Of a stretch of DNA of 64,000 nucleotides, positions 1-8,847 are shown piece after piece. Position 1 is the stretch's first letter, and each line of letters begins with the position of its first letter. A model generated the notes under the pieces. The model did not search any database, was not told the DNA's origin, and worked only from the letters and a program-made list of their open reading frames with translations. Source of the DNA: Pseudolabrys sp. (lineage in GTDB: Bacteria > Pseudomonadota > Alphaproteobacteria > Rhizobiales > Xanthobacteraceae); NCBI GenBank assembly GCA_030655215.1, contig JAURVZ010000086.1, positions 124,001 through 188,000 on the forward strand, written 5' to 3'. The position numbers and the translations under genes were made by a program.

Positions 1-1
1 C

Positions 2-976
2 AATCCGGGCGAAGCCGTGCGCGTCGCGGAAGAGCTGGTGACGCGCGAAGGCGTCGCGATGCTGGCCGGCACCTTCCTGTCCAATATCGGCCTGGCGGTG
101 ACCAACTTCGCCGGGCAGAAGAAAGTGTTCTTCCTCGCCTCCGAGCCGCTGACCGACAAGATTACCTGGGCGGATGGCAATAGATACACCTACCGCTTGC
201 GCGCTTCGACGTACATGCAGACGGCGATGCTGATGCCGGCGGCGATTGCCGCCAACGCCAAGAAGTGGGCGATCGTTTATCCGAACTATGAATATGGCCA
301 GTCAGCCGCAGCCACCTTCAAGGAGATGTTGAAGAAGGCGCAGCCGGGTGTTGAATTCGTCACCGAGCAGGCGCCGCCGCTCGGCAAGGTCGATGCCGGC
401 GCGGTGGCGCAGGCGATCGACGACGCCAAGCCGGACGCGATCTTCAATGTGCTGTTCGGCGCCGACCTCACCAAATTCGTCCGCGAAGGCAATACGCGCG
501 GCGTGTTCAAGAACCGCACTGTCGTCAGCCTGCTGTCCGGCGAGCCGGAATATCTCGATCCGCTTGGCGAGGAAACGCCGGTCGGCTGGATCGCCACCGG
601 CTATCCGTGGGACAAGATCAAGACGCCGGAATATGTCGCCTTCCTCACCGCCTATCAGAAGAAGTTCAATGACTATCCGCGGCTCGGCTCGATCGTCGGC
701 TATGCCACGATCAAGTCTGCGGCGGCGGGCATCGCCAAGGCCGGCTCGACCGACACCGAGAAACTGGTCGCAGCGTTCAAGGGCTTGAAAGTCGATGGAC
801 CGTTCGGTGCGTTTGAATACCGCGCCAGCGATCATCAGGCGACGATGGGCGCTTATGTCGGCAAGCTGGCGCTGGAAAAGGGCAAGGGCACGATGGTCGA
901 CTTTACCTATGTCGACGGCGCGACCGTGCTGCCGAACGATGCGGAGACGAAGAAGCTAAGACCAGCGGCGGAGTGA
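2..976 (+). CDS. ABC transporter periplasmic substrate-binding protein, branched-chain amino acid type (5' truncated)
   Basis: Receptor of a LivKHMGF-type importer (Peripla_BP_6 family). It binds a small organic acid, amino acid or aromatic ligand in the periplasm and delivers it to the permease encoded next. The frame is open from base 2, so the start codon and signal peptide lie left of the window; about 324 residues are visible. The visible part has the typical two-lobe pattern: a GTFLSN segment near the start, AKKWAIVYPNYEYG at the lobe crossover, and DAIFNVLFGADLTKFVREG in the second lobe. Neighbours are a fused permease and two ATPases on the same strand, separated by a repeat-filled gap of 233 bases. 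The ligand cannot be read from sequence; the adjacent Mo-hydroxylase operon suggests an aromatic or heterocyclic compound, which is inference. Confidence 0.9.
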   Translation, partial: NPGEAVRVAEELVTREGVAMLAGTFLSNIGLAVTNFAGQKKVFFLASEPLTDKITWADGNRYTYRLRASTYMQTAMLMPAAIAANAKKWAIVYPNYEYGQSAAATFKEMLKKAQPGVEFVTEQAPPLGKVDAGAVAQAIDDAKPDAIFNVLFGADLTKFVREGNTRGVFKNRTVVSLLSGEPEYLDPLGEETPVGWIATGYPWDKIKTPEYVAFLTAYQKKFNDYPRLGSIVGYATIKSAAAGIAKAGSTDTEKLVAAFKGLKVDGPFGAFEYRASDHQATMGAYVGKLALEKGKGTMVDFTYVDGATVLPNDAETKKLRPAAE

Positions 977-1002
977 TTGAACATATCGCGCTCGGCGCTT
1001 TC

Positions 1003-1198
1003 TTCCCTCTCCCCACCGGGTCGCGCCGCTGGCGCGGCCGGCCCGGTGGCAGGCTCTTGAGGGAGAGGGTGCCGAGTGAGCGAAGCGAACGAGGCGGGTG
1101 AGGGGTCAGTGCCAGACATCATGCTCCGACCCCTCACCCGGCTCGCGCTTCGCTGGCGCTCAGCGCGAGCCACCCTCTCCCTCAAGGGGAGAGGGGAA
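1003..1198. repeat. Interspersed palindromic repeat (CTCTCCC/GGGAGAG type)
   Basis: GC-rich dyad-rich element filling the gap between the receptor gene and the fused permease gene. It contains CCCTCTCCCC-type and GGGAGAGGG-type arms plus GGTGAGGGGT/ACCCCTCACC arms that face each other across a short centre. A related element lies at 57423-57531. Elements of this form are common between genes in Bradyrhizobium-like genomes. In the transcript it would fold strongly and may set the ratio of receptor to permease. Confidence 0.75.
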
Positions 1199-1209
1199 GA
1201 AAAGAACAG

Positions 1210-3096
1210 ATGACCCTCAACGCCTTCCTGTTCCAGATCCTCAACGGCCTCTCTTCCGCATCGGGCCTGTTCCTGATCGCGGCGGGGCTGTCGCTGATCT
1301 TCGGCGTCACGCGCATCGTCAATCTGGCGCACGGGTCCCTTTACATGTTGGGGACCTATATTGCTTATACGTTTGCGACCAAGATCGGCGGCGTCACCGG
1401 CTTCTGGGGCGGCATCATTGCCACCGCGTTGATTGTTGGTTTGCTTGGCGCGCTAATCGAGATCGTGCTGCTGCGGCGCATCTATCGCGCGCCGGAACTG
1501 TTTCAACTGCTCGCCACCTTCGCACTGGTGCTGGTCATCAATGACGCGGCCTTGTGGCTGTGGGGGCCGGCGGATTTGCTCGGGCCCCGCGCGCCGGGCT
1601 TTCGCGGCGCTGTTGAAATTCTCGGCCGGCGATTGCCGACATATGATCTGTTCCTGATCGTCATCGGGCCTTTGGTGTTGCTGGCGCTGCACCTGACATT
1701 GACGCGCACGCGCTTCGGCCGGCTCATTCGCGCGGCGACACAAGACCGCGAAATGGTCGGCGCGCTCGGCGTCAATCAGGCTGTCCTCTTCACATCTGTG
1801 TTTGCGCTTGGCGCGGCTTTGGCCGGACTGGGCGGCGCGCTACAGATCGCGCGTGAGCCGGCCAATCTCGCCACCGATTTGATCGCGCTCGGTGACGCCT
1901 TTGTCGTGGTCGTCGTCGGCGGCATGGGCTCGATCCCCGGCGCTTATCTGGCGGCGGTAATCATTGCCGAAGTGAGGGCGCTGTGCGTCGGCATCGGCAC
2001 GGTGGATTTCGGTTTCGTCACCATCAATTTTTCCAAGTTCACGCTTGTTGCCGAATTCCTGGTGATGGCGATCGTGCTGATCGTGCGGCCGTTCGGTCTG
2101 CTCGGCAAAGCGCAAGGCGCGGTGCGTTCCATTGCTGAGCCGGAAGAGCCGATCCGCCCGGCGACGCCGATGCTGAAAGCGCTCGGTGTTGTCGTGCTGG
2201 TCGGGCTGTTGTGCCTGCCGCTATTGGCGCAGGGCTCGCCTTATCTGCTGGTGCTCGGCATTGATGTGTTGATCGCGGTGATCTTCGCGACCTCGCTGCA
2301 TTTCATCATGGGGCCGGGCGGCATGCATTCGTTCGGCCATGCCGCTTACTTCGGCCTTGGTGCTTATGGCGCGGCGCTGCTGGTGAAGTGGCTGGCGCTG
2401 CCGATGGGCGTGGCGCTGATTGCCGCGCCCTTGCTGGCGCTTTGCGGTGCGTTGCTGTTCGGCTGGTTCGCTGTACGGCTGTCCGGCGTTTATCTGGCGA
2501 TGCTGACTTTGGCTTTTGCGCAGATCGTCTGGGCCGCGGTGTTTCAATGGGAAGGTTTTACCGGCGGGAGTAACGGCGTCATCGGCGTCTGGCCGCCGGC
2601 GCCGTTTGACAAGTCGTGGGCCTATTTCCTGCTGACCTTGGTGCTGGCGGTGGCGGCGGTGTTGCTACTGCGGCGCTTCCTGTTTGCGCCGTTCGGCTAT
2701 GCGATGCGGGCCGGGCGCGATTCACCGCTGCGCGCCGAAGCCATCGGCATCGACGTCAAGCGCGTGCACTGGCTGGCCTTCGGTGTTGCCGGGCTGGTGT
2801 GTGGCATTGGCGGCGGGCTGTTCGCTTTCGCCAAGGGTTCGATCTCGCCGGAGACGATTCATATCAACCGCTCGATTGACGGCTTGGTGATGGTGCTGCT
2901 CGGCGGCGTGCAGACCTTGACCGGGCCGATTGCCGGCGCCTCGGTGTTCGCGGTGCTGCATGACACGGTGATGCGGCAGACCGAATATTGGCGCGCGCTG
3001 ATGGGCGCGATCATTCTGCTGCTGGTGCTGACCTTCCCGCAGGGCATTGTCGGCGCGTTTGCGTCGCTGTGGCGTAAGGCCGGAGGACGCCTATGA
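1210..3096 (+). CDS. Fused branched-chain amino acid ABC transporter permease (LivH-LivM fusion)
   Basis: Inner-membrane permease in which both LivH and LivM halves are one 628-residue polypeptide. LivH and LivM are normally separate proteins of about 290 and 330 residues, as in the second importer at 19866-21790. Residues 1-300 match LivH (GLSLIFGVTRIVNLAHGSLYMLGTY near the N terminus, then AATQDREMVGALGVN and VVVVGGMGSIPGAYLA). Residues 325-628 match LivM (GPGGMHSFGHAAYFGLGAYGAALL, then LAMLTLAFAQIVWA and VMVLLGGVQTLTGPIAG). A short hydrophilic linker (AEPEEPIRPATP) joins them. The stop overlaps the next ATG as ATGA, so translation is coupled to the ATPase gene. The ATG at 1210 follows an A/G-rich stretch directly after the repeat. 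Confidence 0.92.
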   Translation: MTLNAFLFQILNGLSSASGLFLIAAGLSLIFGVTRIVNLAHGSLYMLGTYIAYTFATKIGGVTGFWGGIIATALIVGLLGALIEIVLLRRIYRAPELFQLLATFALVLVINDAALWLWGPADLLGPRAPGFRGAVEILGRRLPTYDLFLIVIGPLVLLALHLTLTRTRFGRLIRAATQDREMVGALGVNQAVLFTSVFALGAALAGLGGALQIAREPANLATDLIALGDAFVVVVVGGMGSIPGAYLAAVIIAEVRALCVGIGTVDFGFVTINFSKFTLVAEFLVMAIVLIVRPFGLLGKAQGAVRSIAEPEEPIRPATPMLKALGVVVLVGLLCLPLLAQGSPYLLVLGIDVLIAVIFATSLHFIMGPGGMHSFGHAAYFGLGAYGAALLVKWLALPMGVALIAAPLLALCGALLFGWFAVRLSGVYLAMLTLAFAQIVWAAVFQWEGFTGGSNGVIGVWPPAPFDKSWAYFLLTLVLAVAAVLLLRRFLFAPFGYAMRAGRDSPLRAEAIGIDVKRVHWLAFGVAGLVCGIGGGLFAFAKGSISPETIHINRSIDGLVMVLLGGVQTLTGPIAGASVFAVLHDTVMRQTEYWRALMGAIILLLVLTFPQGIVGAFASLWRKAGGRL

Positions 3097-3857
3097 GCGT
3101 TCTCGAACTACGCGGGCTGACCAAGTCGTTCGGCGGCGTGCATGCCGTGCGCGATGTCAGCTTCAGTATCGGCAAAGGCGAGTTTCTCGCCATGATCGGC
3201 CCGAACGGCGCCGGCAAGTCGACCTGCTTCAACATGATCAATGGCCAGCTCGCGCCGGACAGTGGCGAGATACTGGTCGAGGGCCGCAACATTGCAGGTC
3301 TGGCACCGCGCGATATCTGGCGGCTCGGCGTTGGTCGCACGTTCCAGGTGGCGGCGACCTTTGGTTCGATGACGGTGATCGAGAATGTGCAAGTGGCGCT
3401 CATCTCACATGCGCGCGAGACCTATCGGCTTTGGCGGCCAGCGGCCTCGCACCACCGCGCGCGGGCGCTTGAGTTGCTGGCCCAGGTCAACATGCAGGAC
3501 GCCGCCGACCGCCCATCGCGCGAACTTGCCTATGGCGACGTCAAGCGTGTCGAGCTGGCCATTGCGCTGGCCAACGATCCGAAGCTGCTGCTGATGGACG
3601 AGCCGACTGCTGGCATGGGTGCGGGTGAGCGGCATGGCCTCATTGAGTTGGTCAAGCGCCTGGTCGTCGAGCGCGGCATATCGGTGCTGTTCACCGAGCA
3701 TTCGATGGATGTCGTCTTCGCCTTCGCCGACCGCATCATTGTGCTGGCGCGTGGGCGCCTGATTGCCGATGGCAATGCCGCGACCATTCGCGACAATGCG
3801 CAGGTGAGGGAAGTCTATTTCGGCACCGGCAAGACTTTCGCGGGGGCAGCCCCATGA
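3093..3857 (+). CDS. ABC transporter ATP-binding protein, LivG type
   Basis: Cytoplasmic ATPase of the importer, 254 residues, the usual LivG length. It has Walker A GPNGAGKS near residue 35, Walker B LLLMDEPTAGMG near residue 165, and the switch histidine in LFTEHSMDVVF. The LivG C-terminal tail (VREVYFGTG) is present. The signature motif reads LAYGDVKR rather than the common LSYGEQR, a mild deviation. The start ATG overlaps the permease stop, and the stop overlaps the next ATG (ATGA), so the three genes are translationally coupled. It pairs with the LivF-type ATPase encoded immediately downstream. Confidence 0.93.
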   Translation: MSVLELRGLTKSFGGVHAVRDVSFSIGKGEFLAMIGPNGAGKSTCFNMINGQLAPDSGEILVEGRNIAGLAPRDIWRLGVGRTFQVAATFGSMTVIENVQVALISHARETYRLWRPAASHHRARALELLAQVNMQDAADRPSRELAYGDVKRVELAIALANDPKLLLMDEPTAGMGAGERHGLIELVKRLVVERGISVLFTEHSMDVVFAFADRIIVLARGRLIADGNAATIRDNAQVREVYFGTGKTFAGAAP

Positions 3858-4582
3858 GCCAGTCCATGCTCAGCGTTGATAAATTGAGCGCCTGGTATGG
3901 CGCAGCACAAATCCTGTTCGATCTCTCCTTCGAAGTTGGCCGCGGCGAGGTCGTGGCGCTGATGGGCCGCAACGGCGCCGGCAAGTCGACGACGATGAAG
4001 GCGATCATGGGCCTGATCGCGCAGCGCCAGGGCCGCATCATCTTCAACGACGACGACATCTCGAAGTGCGAGCCGTATCAGATCGCGCGGCGGGGCTTGG
4101 GCTTCACGCCGGAAGACCGCCGCATCTTCTCTGATTTGACCGTCACCGAAAATCTCGACATTGGCCGCCAGCCGCCGCGCCAGTTTCTGGATGGTCAGCC
4201 CGCGCCGCTATGGACGCCGGAGCGGCTGTTCAAGCTGTTTCCCAATCTCGCCGAAATGCCGGACCGCCCCGGTGGCCGCATGAGCGGCGGGGAGCAACAA
4301 ATGCTCACTGTCGCCCGCACGCTGATGGGCAATCCGCTGCTGGTGCTGCTCGACGAGCCGTCCGAAGGCGTCGCGCCGTTGATTGTCGAGCAAATGGCCA
4401 ACACGATCATTGAGCTGAAGAAAGAGGGCCTGTCGATCCTGCTGTCCGAGCAGAACATTCATTTCGCCGAGCTGGTGTCGGACCGGGTCTATGTGCTGGA
4501 AAAGGGCCAGATCCAGTGGCACGGGGCGATGACCGAGCTGGCGAGCAACCCTGATATTCAGCGGCGCTATTTGACCGTCTGA
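3854..4582 (+). CDS. ABC transporter ATP-binding protein, LivF type
   Basis: Second ATPase of the importer, 242 residues. It has Walker A MGRNGAGKST, the LivF hallmark GLGFTPEDRRIFSDLTVTENL, signature MSGGEQQML, Walker B LLVLLDEPSEGVAP, and the switch histidine replaced by the LivF-typical LLSEQNIHFA. It ends in IQRRYLTV, like other LivF proteins. It starts within the stop of the preceding gene, and a MarR regulator gene follows about 40 bases downstream, so the importer and regulator probably share a transcript. Confidence 0.93.
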   Translation: MSQSMLSVDKLSAWYGAAQILFDLSFEVGRGEVVALMGRNGAGKSTTMKAIMGLIAQRQGRIIFNDDDISKCEPYQIARRGLGFTPEDRRIFSDLTVTENLDIGRQPPRQFLDGQPAPLWTPERLFKLFPNLAEMPDRPGGRMSGGEQQMLTVARTLMGNPLLVLLDEPSEGVAPLIVEQMANTIIELKKEGLSILLSEQNIHFAELVSDRVYVLEKGQIQWHGAMTELASNPDIQRRYLTV

Positions 4583-4619
4583 GGTTCAGGGGCCATGATT
4601 GGCAAAACGGGGTTTTGGA

Positions 4620-5078
4620 ATGCCGCGCGATAAATTGAAGGTGCTTACGCCCGCGGCAGAGCCCGCCACCGGCTATCAGCTCGACGAGCAGGTCGGCTTT
4701 TTGATGCGCGTTGCCGTGCAGCGGCACACGTCGATTTTCACATCGCGCATGATTGAGGGTTTGACGCAGACGCAGTTCGCCGCGCTAGCGAAACTCTACG
4801 AAGTCGGGCCCTGTTCGCAAAACCATCTCGGCCGGCTGATCTATCTTGATGCCGCGACGATCAAGGGCGTGGTCGACCGCCTCGGCGTGCGCGGCTTCGT
4901 CACCGCTTTGGCCGATCCGAAGGATCGCCGCCGCCGTGCTGTGGCTTTGACCGAACGCGGCCGTGAAGTGACGCAGGCCGCGGTCGTCATTGCCGCTGAG
5001 ATCACCACGGCGACGCTCGCGCCATTGTCGGCGCAAGAGCGCAGCGTGGTGTGTGAGCTTTTGAAGAAGTTATCTTAA
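4620..5078 (+). CDS. MarR family transcriptional regulator
   Basis: DNA-binding regulator of about 152 residues. The winged-helix core runs from LTQTQFAALAKLYEVGPCSQNHLGRLI through DAATIKGVVDRL (recognition helix) to the wing ADPKDRRRRAVALTERG. MarR proteins usually repress neighbouring catabolic or efflux genes and are released by aromatic ligands. Its position at the end of an importer operon and convergent to the Mo-hydroxylase operon suggests ligand-responsive control of uptake and catabolism (inference). ATG at 4620 is chosen; an in-frame TTG at 4599 would add seven residues, and neither has a strong ribosome-binding site. Confidence 0.9.
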   Translation: MPRDKLKVLTPAAEPATGYQLDEQVGFLMRVAVQRHTSIFTSRMIEGLTQTQFAALAKLYEVGPCSQNHLGRLIYLDAATIKGVVDRLGVRGFVTALADPKDRRRRAVALTERGREVTQAAVVIAAEITTATLAPLSAQERSVVCELLKKLS

Positions 5079-5085
5079 GAAGGAA

Positions 5086-5118
5086 GTCGTGGATGGCCGG
5101 GTCAAGCCCGGCCATGAC
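5086..5118. repeat. Short palindromic repeat (ATGGCCGGG / CCCGGCCAT)
   Basis: Dyad with arms ATGGCCGGG and CCCGGCCAT lying between the convergent MarR and amidohydrolase genes. The same family occurs at 52236-52278 and 56570-56598. It could act as a bidirectional transcription end or mRNA-stabilising hairpin. Confidence 0.7.
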
Positions 5119-5120
5119 GA

Positions 5121-5954
5121 TCAGTACCCGTACAGCTCCGCCGGGTTATCGACCAAGATGCTATGCCGCGTCGCTTCATCCGGCACCCAGTCGAGCAACA
5201 TGTCGAGCATCCAGGCGTGTTGCGGCGTGCGTTCGCCGGCCATCGGATGCGGCCAGTTGCTCGCCCACAGACCGCGCTCCGGCGCATGCTTCGCCAGAAT
5301 CTTCGCCAGCTTGCCGACGTCATCATAGAACGGCGGGCCGACCTTCGACGTCTCATACGGCGCGGCAAGCTTGAACCAGACCTTGCCGGTGTCGACCAGA
5401 CGCAGCAAAGCCTGGAAGCCCGGATGATCCGGCTCGACCGGCTCAAGAAACTTGCCGACATGATCGATGGTGACGGTGGTCGGCAGCCGCTTCAGCTGCG
5501 CTTCGAAGTCGCCAAGCATGCGGCCATCGGTCTGGAAGTTGACGGTCCAGCCGAACGGCGCAACGCGCGCCGCCATCGGCTCGAGTAATTCGATCGGCAA
5601 CGGCGCGCCGGCGAGCATGAAGAAGCGGATGCCGCGCACGCCAAGCTTGGTCAGGCGATCAAGCTCCGCATCGGTGACGGTGTCATCGACGACAACAATG
5701 CCCCGCGCGCCGGGGCCGATCTGCTGCATCGTCTTCAGCAGCAGCGAATTGTCTTTGCCATAGGCGGAGGCCTGCACGACGATGGTGCGGTCAATGCCGA
5801 GCGCGTTGCGGTCACGCAAATAATCTTCGACGGAAGCCGGCGGCGGCAGAACCTTGGCGGTCGGCGCGGTCGGATAGCTCGCGTCGTAAACATGGATATG
5901 GCAGTCGCAGGAATTGCGCGGCGCTTTCAGCTTGGGCGCGCTCTGTTCGGTCAT
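5121..5954 (-). CDS. Amidohydrolase family protein (2-pyrone-4,6-dicarboxylate lactonase-like)
   Basis: TIM-barrel metal-dependent hydrolase of 277 residues (amidohydrolase 2 / COG3618 family). Metal-ligand motif CDCHIHVYD lies near residue 17. TIDHVGKFLEP holds a central histidine and ERGLWASNWPHP carries the late active-site motif. Members include LigI, which opens the lactone of 2-pyrone-4,6-dicarboxylate, and various lactone or cyclic-ester hydrolases. It is the last gene of the operon containing CoxM, two CoxL and CoxS, so it may hydrolyse the product of Mo-dependent hydroxylation (inference). The start ATG lies 16 bases after the stop of the upstream CoxL gene. The exact substrate is unknown. 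Confidence 0.88.
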   Translation of the reverse strand: MTEQSAPKLKAPRNSCDCHIHVYDASYPTAPTAKVLPPPASVEDYLRDRNALGIDRTIVVQASAYGKDNSLLLKTMQQIGPGARGIVVVDDTVTDAELDRLTKLGVRGIRFFMLAGAPLPIELLEPMAARVAPFGWTVNFQTDGRMLGDFEAQLKRLPTTVTIDHVGKFLEPVEPDHPGFQALLRLVDTGKVWFKLAAPYETSKVGPPFYDDVGKLAKILAKHAPERGLWASNWPHPMAGERTPQHAWMLDMLLDWVPDEATRHSILVDNPAELYGY

Positions 5955-5970
5955 TGGTCGTTTCCCTTAT

Positions 5971-8244
5971 TCAGTTTTTTTGGCAGAGCGCCTTCAGGCG
6001 TTGCGGCGATATTGGCAGGTCCGTTATCGCACCGGGCTGCTGCAAGGCATCGTCTATAGCAGATGCGATGGCCGCGCCAACAGGATTGGTGCCGCCTTCG
6101 CCGGCGCCTTTCAGCCCCATCGGATTGAGCGGGCTCGGCGCGTCCTCGGTGACAAGGATAGATACCGGCGGCACTTCGCGCGATGTCGGCATCAGGTAAT
6201 CGGCGAAGGTGACGGAGAGCGGCTCGCCGTTTTCGTCATAGACGAATTCTTCCAGCAGCGCGCCGCCGAGGCCTTGTGCAAAGCCGCCGGCTATTTGCGA
6301 TTCGACGAGCCGCGGGTTCACCGCCTTGCCGACGTCATAGCCGATGGCATAGCGCTCGATGGCGACAGCGCCGGTGTCGGCATCGACTTTCACCGCGCAG
6401 ACGTGAACGCCATAGGGATAGACCATGTGCGAGGACAGGAAAGTGTCGGTGGCGGTGAGTTCGCCGGGCCACGCCTGCGCCAGCTCAGCGAGCGTCATGG
6501 ACGAGCCGATTCTGCCGGTGCGGACGATCTCGCCATTGACGATGTCGAGCGATGCGGCGTCGGTCTGCATCAGCTCGGCGGCAAGCTTCAGCGCCTTGTC
6601 GCGCAGTTTCACCGAAGCAAGCCGTGTGGCTTCGCCGCACATGACGGTGACGCGCGATGCAAAGGCGCCGGCACCGGTATCGATGCGGTCGGTCTGGCCG
6701 TGCACGACATTGATCGAGGCATAATCGACACCGAGCGCGTCGGCGGCGATCTGCGCCATCGCTGTTTCAACGCCCTGGCCGATGGAAGCAACGCCAGTGA
6801 CGACCTCGACCTTGCCGTCACTCATGATATCGACGCGCACGGTGTCGGAGGGGCCAAGGCCGCTTTTCTCGACGAACATGGCGACACCGGCGCCGAGCAG
6901 TTCGCCGGCGGCGCGACGCTTCTTTAGGCTCGCCTGCAATTCGGGCCAGCCGGCCAGCGCCAAAGTCTTGTCGAGCAGCAATGCATAGTCGCCGGAGTCA
7001 TAGACAATGTGCGTGCCGAGCGTGTCGAGATGCAGGTCATAAGGCATCTCAGCTTTGGCGATCAGGTTGCGGCGGCGGATCTCGACGCCGTCGACGCCAA
7101 CCTTGGCGGCAATCGCATCCATCAGTCGCTCGCGGATGAAAGTCGATTCATAACGGCCCGGTGCCCGATAGGTGCCGCACGGCGTCTTGTTGGTGAGGCG
7201 GATGTGGCCGACGGCGCGATAAGCCGGCACGCGATACGGCCCCGGCAGCATCGCTGCGGCGAGGTCGGGCACTGTCGCCGCATGCGTGCGCATATAGGCG
7301 CCGTTGTCGTGGAAGAATTCGTCGTCGATGGCGAGGATGTGGCCGTCAGCATCAATGGCGGCGCGAATACGGTGCTGCTGCTGGCGCGAGTGGTTAGCGG
7401 AGATGAGATGTTCGCGGCGGTCCTCAATCCACTTGATCGGCTTCTTGAAGACCAAAGCGGCGGCGCAGACCAGCACATCTTCTGGATAGATCTCGCCGCG
7501 AATGCCGAAGCCGCCGCCGACATGCCCCTCAAGCAGATGCATGTTGGTGCGGGTGCGGCCGATCATCTGGGCGATGTGGTCACGGTTCCACCACGGCACC
7601 TTGGCGGCGCCGTGCATTTCGAGAATGTCGCGGGCTTCGTCGTAGCGCGCGATGGCGCCGCGCGTTTCCATCGGCACACCGGAATGGCGGCCGACCGACA
7701 ACTCCAGCGACACGACGTCATGAGCGGCTTTGAACGCGGAATCGACGTCGCCGAAGGATTTGCGAATGATGCTCGGCTCGGTGGCGCGCTCGGCGTCGAA
7801 CGGCCCGGTGTCGCCGGAAGCGTCGAGGATCGGCGGCAGGGTTTCGATGTTCAGCTCAACCATTTCCGCTGCGTCTTCGGCGATATATTGATCAGTGGCG
7901 AAGATGACAGCCACCGGTTCGCCGACATAGCGGACAGTATCGTTCGCCAATATGAATTGCCGATAAGGCTCAAGTTCAACGAGGCCGGTGAGGCGAAACG
8001 GGATCGGCGGGATGTGCGCGACATCTTTATATGTCCACACCGCATGCACGCCGGGTAAAGCCAGCGCCGCACTCGCGTCGATGCCGAGCAGTTTGCCATG
8101 CGCGACTGGCGAGCGCACGACGCGCATGTGCCACTGGCCGGGGAAGGAGATGTCGGCGGCGAAGCGGCCTTGTCCGAGCAGGAGAGGGCGATCTTCGAGG
8201 CGGGCGACGGAGCGGCCGACGAATTTTTGTTTGGATGCCGTCAT
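5971..8244 (-). CDS. Xanthine dehydrogenase family molybdopterin-binding subunit (CoxL-like, copy 1)
   Basis: Catalytic large subunit of a molybdenum hydroxylase, about 757 residues, with the N-terminal a/b hammerhead domain (FVGRSVARLEDRPLLLGQGRF) and the molybdopterin-binding domain. The Mo-coordinating glutamate is expected in GLKGAGEGGTNP near the C terminus. The active-site loop reads PCGTYRAPGRYE instead of the AYxCSFR of true aerobic CO dehydrogenase, so it is probably not a CO oxidiser. It likely hydroxylates an aromatic, heterocyclic or aldehyde substrate. ATG at 8244 is chosen; upstream codons run into a palindromic repeat (translation SRFRGNE) and are unlikely to be native. A second large-subunit gene lies upstream in the same operon. 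Confidence 0.9.
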   Translation of the reverse strand: MTASKQKFVGRSVARLEDRPLLLGQGRFAADISFPGQWHMRVVRSPVAHGKLLGIDASAALALPGVHAVWTYKDVAHIPPIPFRLTGLVELEPYRQFILANDTVRYVGEPVAVIFATDQYIAEDAAEMVELNIETLPPILDASGDTGPFDAERATEPSIIRKSFGDVDSAFKAAHDVVSLELSVGRHSGVPMETRGAIARYDEARDILEMHGAAKVPWWNRDHIAQMIGRTRTNMHLLEGHVGGGFGIRGEIYPEDVLVCAAALVFKKPIKWIEDRREHLISANHSRQQQHRIRAAIDADGHILAIDDEFFHDNGAYMRTHAATVPDLAAAMLPGPYRVPAYRAVGHIRLTNKTPCGTYRAPGRYESTFIRERLMDAIAAKVGVDGVEIRRRNLIAKAEMPYDLHLDTLGTHIVYDSGDYALLLDKTLALAGWPELQASLKKRRAAGELLGAGVAMFVEKSGLGPSDTVRVDIMSDGKVEVVTGVASIGQGVETAMAQIAADALGVDYASINVVHGQTDRIDTGAGAFASRVTVMCGEATRLASVKLRDKALKLAAELMQTDAASLDIVNGEIVRTGRIGSSMTLAELAQAWPGELTATDTFLSSHMVYPYGVHVCAVKVDADTGAVAIERYAIGYDVGKAVNPRLVESQIAGGFAQGLGGALLEEFVYDENGEPLSVTFADYLMPTSREVPPVSILVTEDAPSPLNPMGLKGAGEGGTNPVGAAIASAIDDALQQPGAITDLPISPQRLKALCQKN

Positions 8245-8262
8245 TTTGGTGGGCTGCCCCAT

Positions 8263-8354
8263 CCGCTCGTTCCCGCGAAAGCGGGAATCCAGTGCCAAGA
8301 CGGCAGCGCTGGTATTTTCCGCTCCTGGGTCCCCGCTTTCGCGGGAACGAACGG
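8263..8354. repeat. Interspersed repeat, CCCGCTTTCGCGGGAACGAACGG family, copy 1
   Basis: Large inverted repeat with arms CGTTCCCGCGAAAGCGGGA and TCCCCGCTTTCGCGGGAACG around a variable centre. It lies between the coxS stop and the start of the following coxL gene. An independent copy sits at 8848-8941, on the other side of coxS. In the transcript it would form a long hairpin directly before the coxL copy 1 start. Confidence 0.85.
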
Positions 8355-8362
8355 ATAAAACA

Positions 8363-8839
8363 TTACTTCCTCATCTTTTGGGCCGCCGCACGCACCGCCT
8401 TGATGATGTTCTGATACCCTGTGCACCTGCACAGGTTTGACGACAGCACATCGAGTAGGTCGTCATCACTGATATCCGGCTCGCGCTCGAGAACGCCAAC
8501 CGCCAGCATCAGAAAGCCCGGCGTGCAGAAGCCGCATTGCAGGCCGTGATGATCCATGAAGGCCTGCTGCATGACGTGCAACGTCTCGCCGTCGGCCAAG
8601 CCTTCGACCGTGCGGATCTTCTTGCCCTCCGCCTGCACGGCGAACATCAGGCAGGAGCGCACCGGCTCATTATCGATGATGACGGTGCAGGCGCCGCAGA
8701 TGCCGTGCTCGCAGCCAATATGCGTGCCGGTCTGGCCGCAATCTTCGCGGATGGCATCGACCAATGTGCGGCGTGGCTCGACGGCGATGGCGTGATCGCG
8801 GTTGTTAATGGTCAGGGTTATGGCAGATTTGTGGGTCAT
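8363..8839 (-). CDS. (2Fe-2S)-binding protein, molybdenum hydroxylase small subunit (CoxS-like)
   Basis: Electron-transfer subunit of 158 residues with two [2Fe-2S] domains. The plant-ferredoxin-like cluster is bound by C-x4-C-x2-C (GCEHGICGACT) plus a later Cys in RSCLMFA. The C-terminal helical domain binds the second cluster through CGFCTPG and CRCTGYQNI. All eight cysteines are present. It passes electrons from the Mo centre of CoxL to FAD in CoxM. It is the only small subunit gene seen here although two CoxL genes flank it. Its start lies 9 bases from a palindromic repeat and has no clear Shine-Dalgarno sequence. Confidence 0.95.
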   Translation of the reverse strand: MTHKSAITLTINNRDHAIAVEPRRTLVDAIREDCGQTGTHIGCEHGICGACTVIIDNEPVRSCLMFAVQAEGKKIRTVEGLADGETLHVMQQAFMDHHGLQCGFCTPGFLMLAVGVLEREPDISDDDLLDVLSSNLCRCTGYQNIIKAVRAAAQKMRK

Positions 8840-8847
8840 CAGTCGAT

